A DNA stretch of 16,872 bases from PBB1 sp043738425 (lineage in GTDB: Bacteria; Pseudomonadota; Gammaproteobacteria; Burkholderiales; Burkholderiaceae_C): positions 1 to 16,872 of the forward strand of contig JAYUGJ010000053.1 in NCBI GenBank assembly GCA_043738425.1, in the 5' to 3' direction. Position numbers and translations under genes: made by a program. Positions within the stretch are counted from its first letter, which is position 1. Each line of letters starts with the position of its first letter. The notes under the pieces are model-generated. The model ran no database searches and had not been told where the DNA came from. It saw only the letters and a program-made list of their open reading frames with translations. Positions 16,601-16,872 of the stretch are shown here, piece after piece.

Positions 16601-16859
16601 ACCGAAGGCGATGACGGTGGCGGTGATCCTCGCCGGCCTGTTGCCGATCATGTGGGGCAGCGGCACCGGCTCGGAGGTGATGCAGCGCATCGCCGCACCG
16701 ATGGTCGGCGGCATGATCACGGCACCGCTGCTGTCGATGTTCGTGATCCCGGCAGCGTATTTCCTGATGCGGCGGCCGCGCCAGCGCGGGCTTACAGTCC
16801 AGCGCGAGGAGCCCTTCGATGACCACCACGACCACGCAGCCGCAAGCCCGAACGGGTAG
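13650..16859 (+). CDS. cusA: Cu(I)/Ag(I) RND efflux pump, CusA
   Basis: Proton-driven inner membrane transporter of the heavy-metal RND (HME) group, 1,069 residues. Start at ATG 13650, overlapping the cusB stop by 4 bp with no separate ribosome binding site, so translation is probably coupled. TM1 is at about residues 11-29. GAMVDAAVVMIENAHK carries D410 and E417, corresponding to the E. coli proton-relay residues D405 and E412. The three metal-binding methionines of the periplasmic cleft are M578 (LLYMPS), M628 (PMEMFE) and M677 (RIDMLATGIKSP), each exactly five positions beyond E. coli M573, M623 and M672. This indicates a monovalent copper/silver pump rather than a divalent CzcA type. Other RND segments are intact (GEFMPKLDEGDLLYMP; WVPPIRNR; VRPKAMTV). 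The C-terminus carries an unusual acidic/His tail, EEPFDDHHDHAAASPNG. No low-complexity insertion seen. Confidence 0.96.
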   Translation: MIARLIRWSIANRLLVLLATLLLSAWGVYALQRTPLDALPDLSDVQVIIRTSYPGQAPRIVENQITYPMTTTMLSVPGAKTVRGYSFFGDSFVYVLFEDGTDLYWARSRVLEYLNQVQAKLPAAAKATLGPDATGVGWIYQYALIDRSGKLDVGQLRALQDWFLKFELKTVPNVAEVASVGGMVRQYQIVVDPAKLAAYGIAHTNVVQAIQQANQEAGGSVLELGEADYMVRASGYLQSLDDFRKVPLLSTAAGAAVPNVVVRLGDVARIQIGPEMRRGIGELDGVGEATGGVIVMRSGKNALATIAAVKAKLNTLQASLPQGVEIVPVYDRSGLIERAVDNLGHKLLEEFAVVAVVCFIFLFHLRSALVAIVSLPLGILMAFIVMHYQGVNANIMSLGGIAIAIGAMVDAAVVMIENAHKHLERWRHDHPALTLENEARWKVIGDAAAEVGPALFFSLLIITLSFIPVFTLEAQEGRLFSPLAFTKTYAMAAAAGLSATLIPVLMGYLIRGRIPDEKSNPLNRLLIAVYRPLLNAVLRAPKTTLLAAALALVFSLWPVQHIGGEFMPKLDEGDLLYMPSALPGLSAGKAAELLQQTDRLIKTVPEVLSVYGKAGRAETATDPAPMEMFETTIQFKPQSQWRAGMTPDQLVDELDRIVQVPGLSNIWVPPIRNRIDMLATGIKSPVGVKVAGADLAVIDRVTGEIERALKAVPGVRSALAERLTGGRYVDVTINRDAAARFGLNIADVQSVVTSAIGGDNIGEVVDGLQRFPINLRYPRELRDSLVRLRVLPIVTEQGARLVLGDVADIRITDGPPMLRSENARLAGWVYVDIRGRDLKSAVQAMQRVVAEQVVLPPGYSISWSGQFEFLERANAKLKLVVPLTLLIIFVLLYATFKTFGEALLIMATLPFALVGGIWLLYLLNYNLSVAGAVGFIALAGVSAEFGVIMLLYLKQAWDVRIAQGNTSTADLLDAIREGAVLRVRPKAMTVAVILAGLLPIMWGSGTGSEVMQRIAAPMVGGMITAPLLSMFVIPAAYFLMRRPRQRGLTVQREEPFDDHHDHAAASPNG
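16806..16811 (+). promoter_or_regulatory. Strong ribosome binding site inside the end of cusA
   Basis: GAGGAG lies seven bases before the ATG at 16819. It is the best Shine-Dalgarno match in the window and sits inside the cusA coding sequence, so it probably serves initiation of a downstream frame. Confidence 0.6.
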
Positions 16860-16872
16860 CGCATCGGCATGA
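16819..16872 (+). CDS. Candidate 17-residue leader or coupling ORF overlapping the cusA 3' end
   Basis: ATG 16819 opens a frame of 17 codons ending in TGA at 16870-16872, the last base of the window; the product is Thr-rich (MTTTTTQPQ...). It overlaps the last 41 bp of cusA in another frame. Its stop overlaps a new ATG at 16869 (ATGA), so ribosomes loaded at the strong site could re-initiate on a gene beginning at 16869. That gene lies outside the window. Alternatively the short frame is chance and GAGGAG does something else. Function as a peptide is not claimed. Confidence 0.35.
   Translation: MTTTTTQPQARTGSASA

Overview
The window is high-GC, densely coded DNA of the kind found in Pseudomonadota. 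A Burkholderiales-like betaproteobacterium is my best guess, from base composition and from the layout of the copper efflux operon; no rRNA or other marker gene is present to confirm it. I see no tRNA, rRNA, CRISPR array, insertion sequence or phage gene.

Layout. (1) Positions 1-8708 (+) are most of one giant gene for a cyclic beta-1,2-glucan synthase (NdvB/Cgs family: GT84, glycoamylase-like, GH94). Its 5' end lies left of the window. (2) Positions 8749-9450 (-), convergent with it, encode a stand-alone class I glutamine amidotransferase. (3) Positions 9702-16859 (+) are a heavy-metal block. It holds a small secreted Cys/His/Met-rich protein, then cusC (outer membrane channel), cusB (periplasmic adaptor fused to a C-terminal CusF copper-binding domain) and cusA (inner membrane RND pump). 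cusB and cusA overlap by 4 bp. A 17-codon ORF with a strong ribosome binding site overlaps the end of cusA and runs to the last base. It is followed by an overlapping ATG that probably starts the next gene.

How they work together. CusCBA forms a tripartite channel that expels Cu(I)/Ag(I) from the periplasm and cytoplasm. The metal ligands expected from E. coli CusA, CusB and CusF are all present at the expected spacing, and the small secreted protein ahead of cusC is a plausible copper binder or sensor. The glucan synthase makes periplasmic osmoregulatory glucan and has no evident link to the metal genes.

The most unusual signal is repeated: at least eleven short in-frame tandem arrays with periods of 6, 9, 12 or 30 bp (always a multiple of three) lie in four unrelated genes. 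They fall mostly at linkers or tails, and the arrays do not share one nucleotide sequence. Five of them have a 12-bp (four-codon) period. cusA and the amidotransferase show none that I could see.
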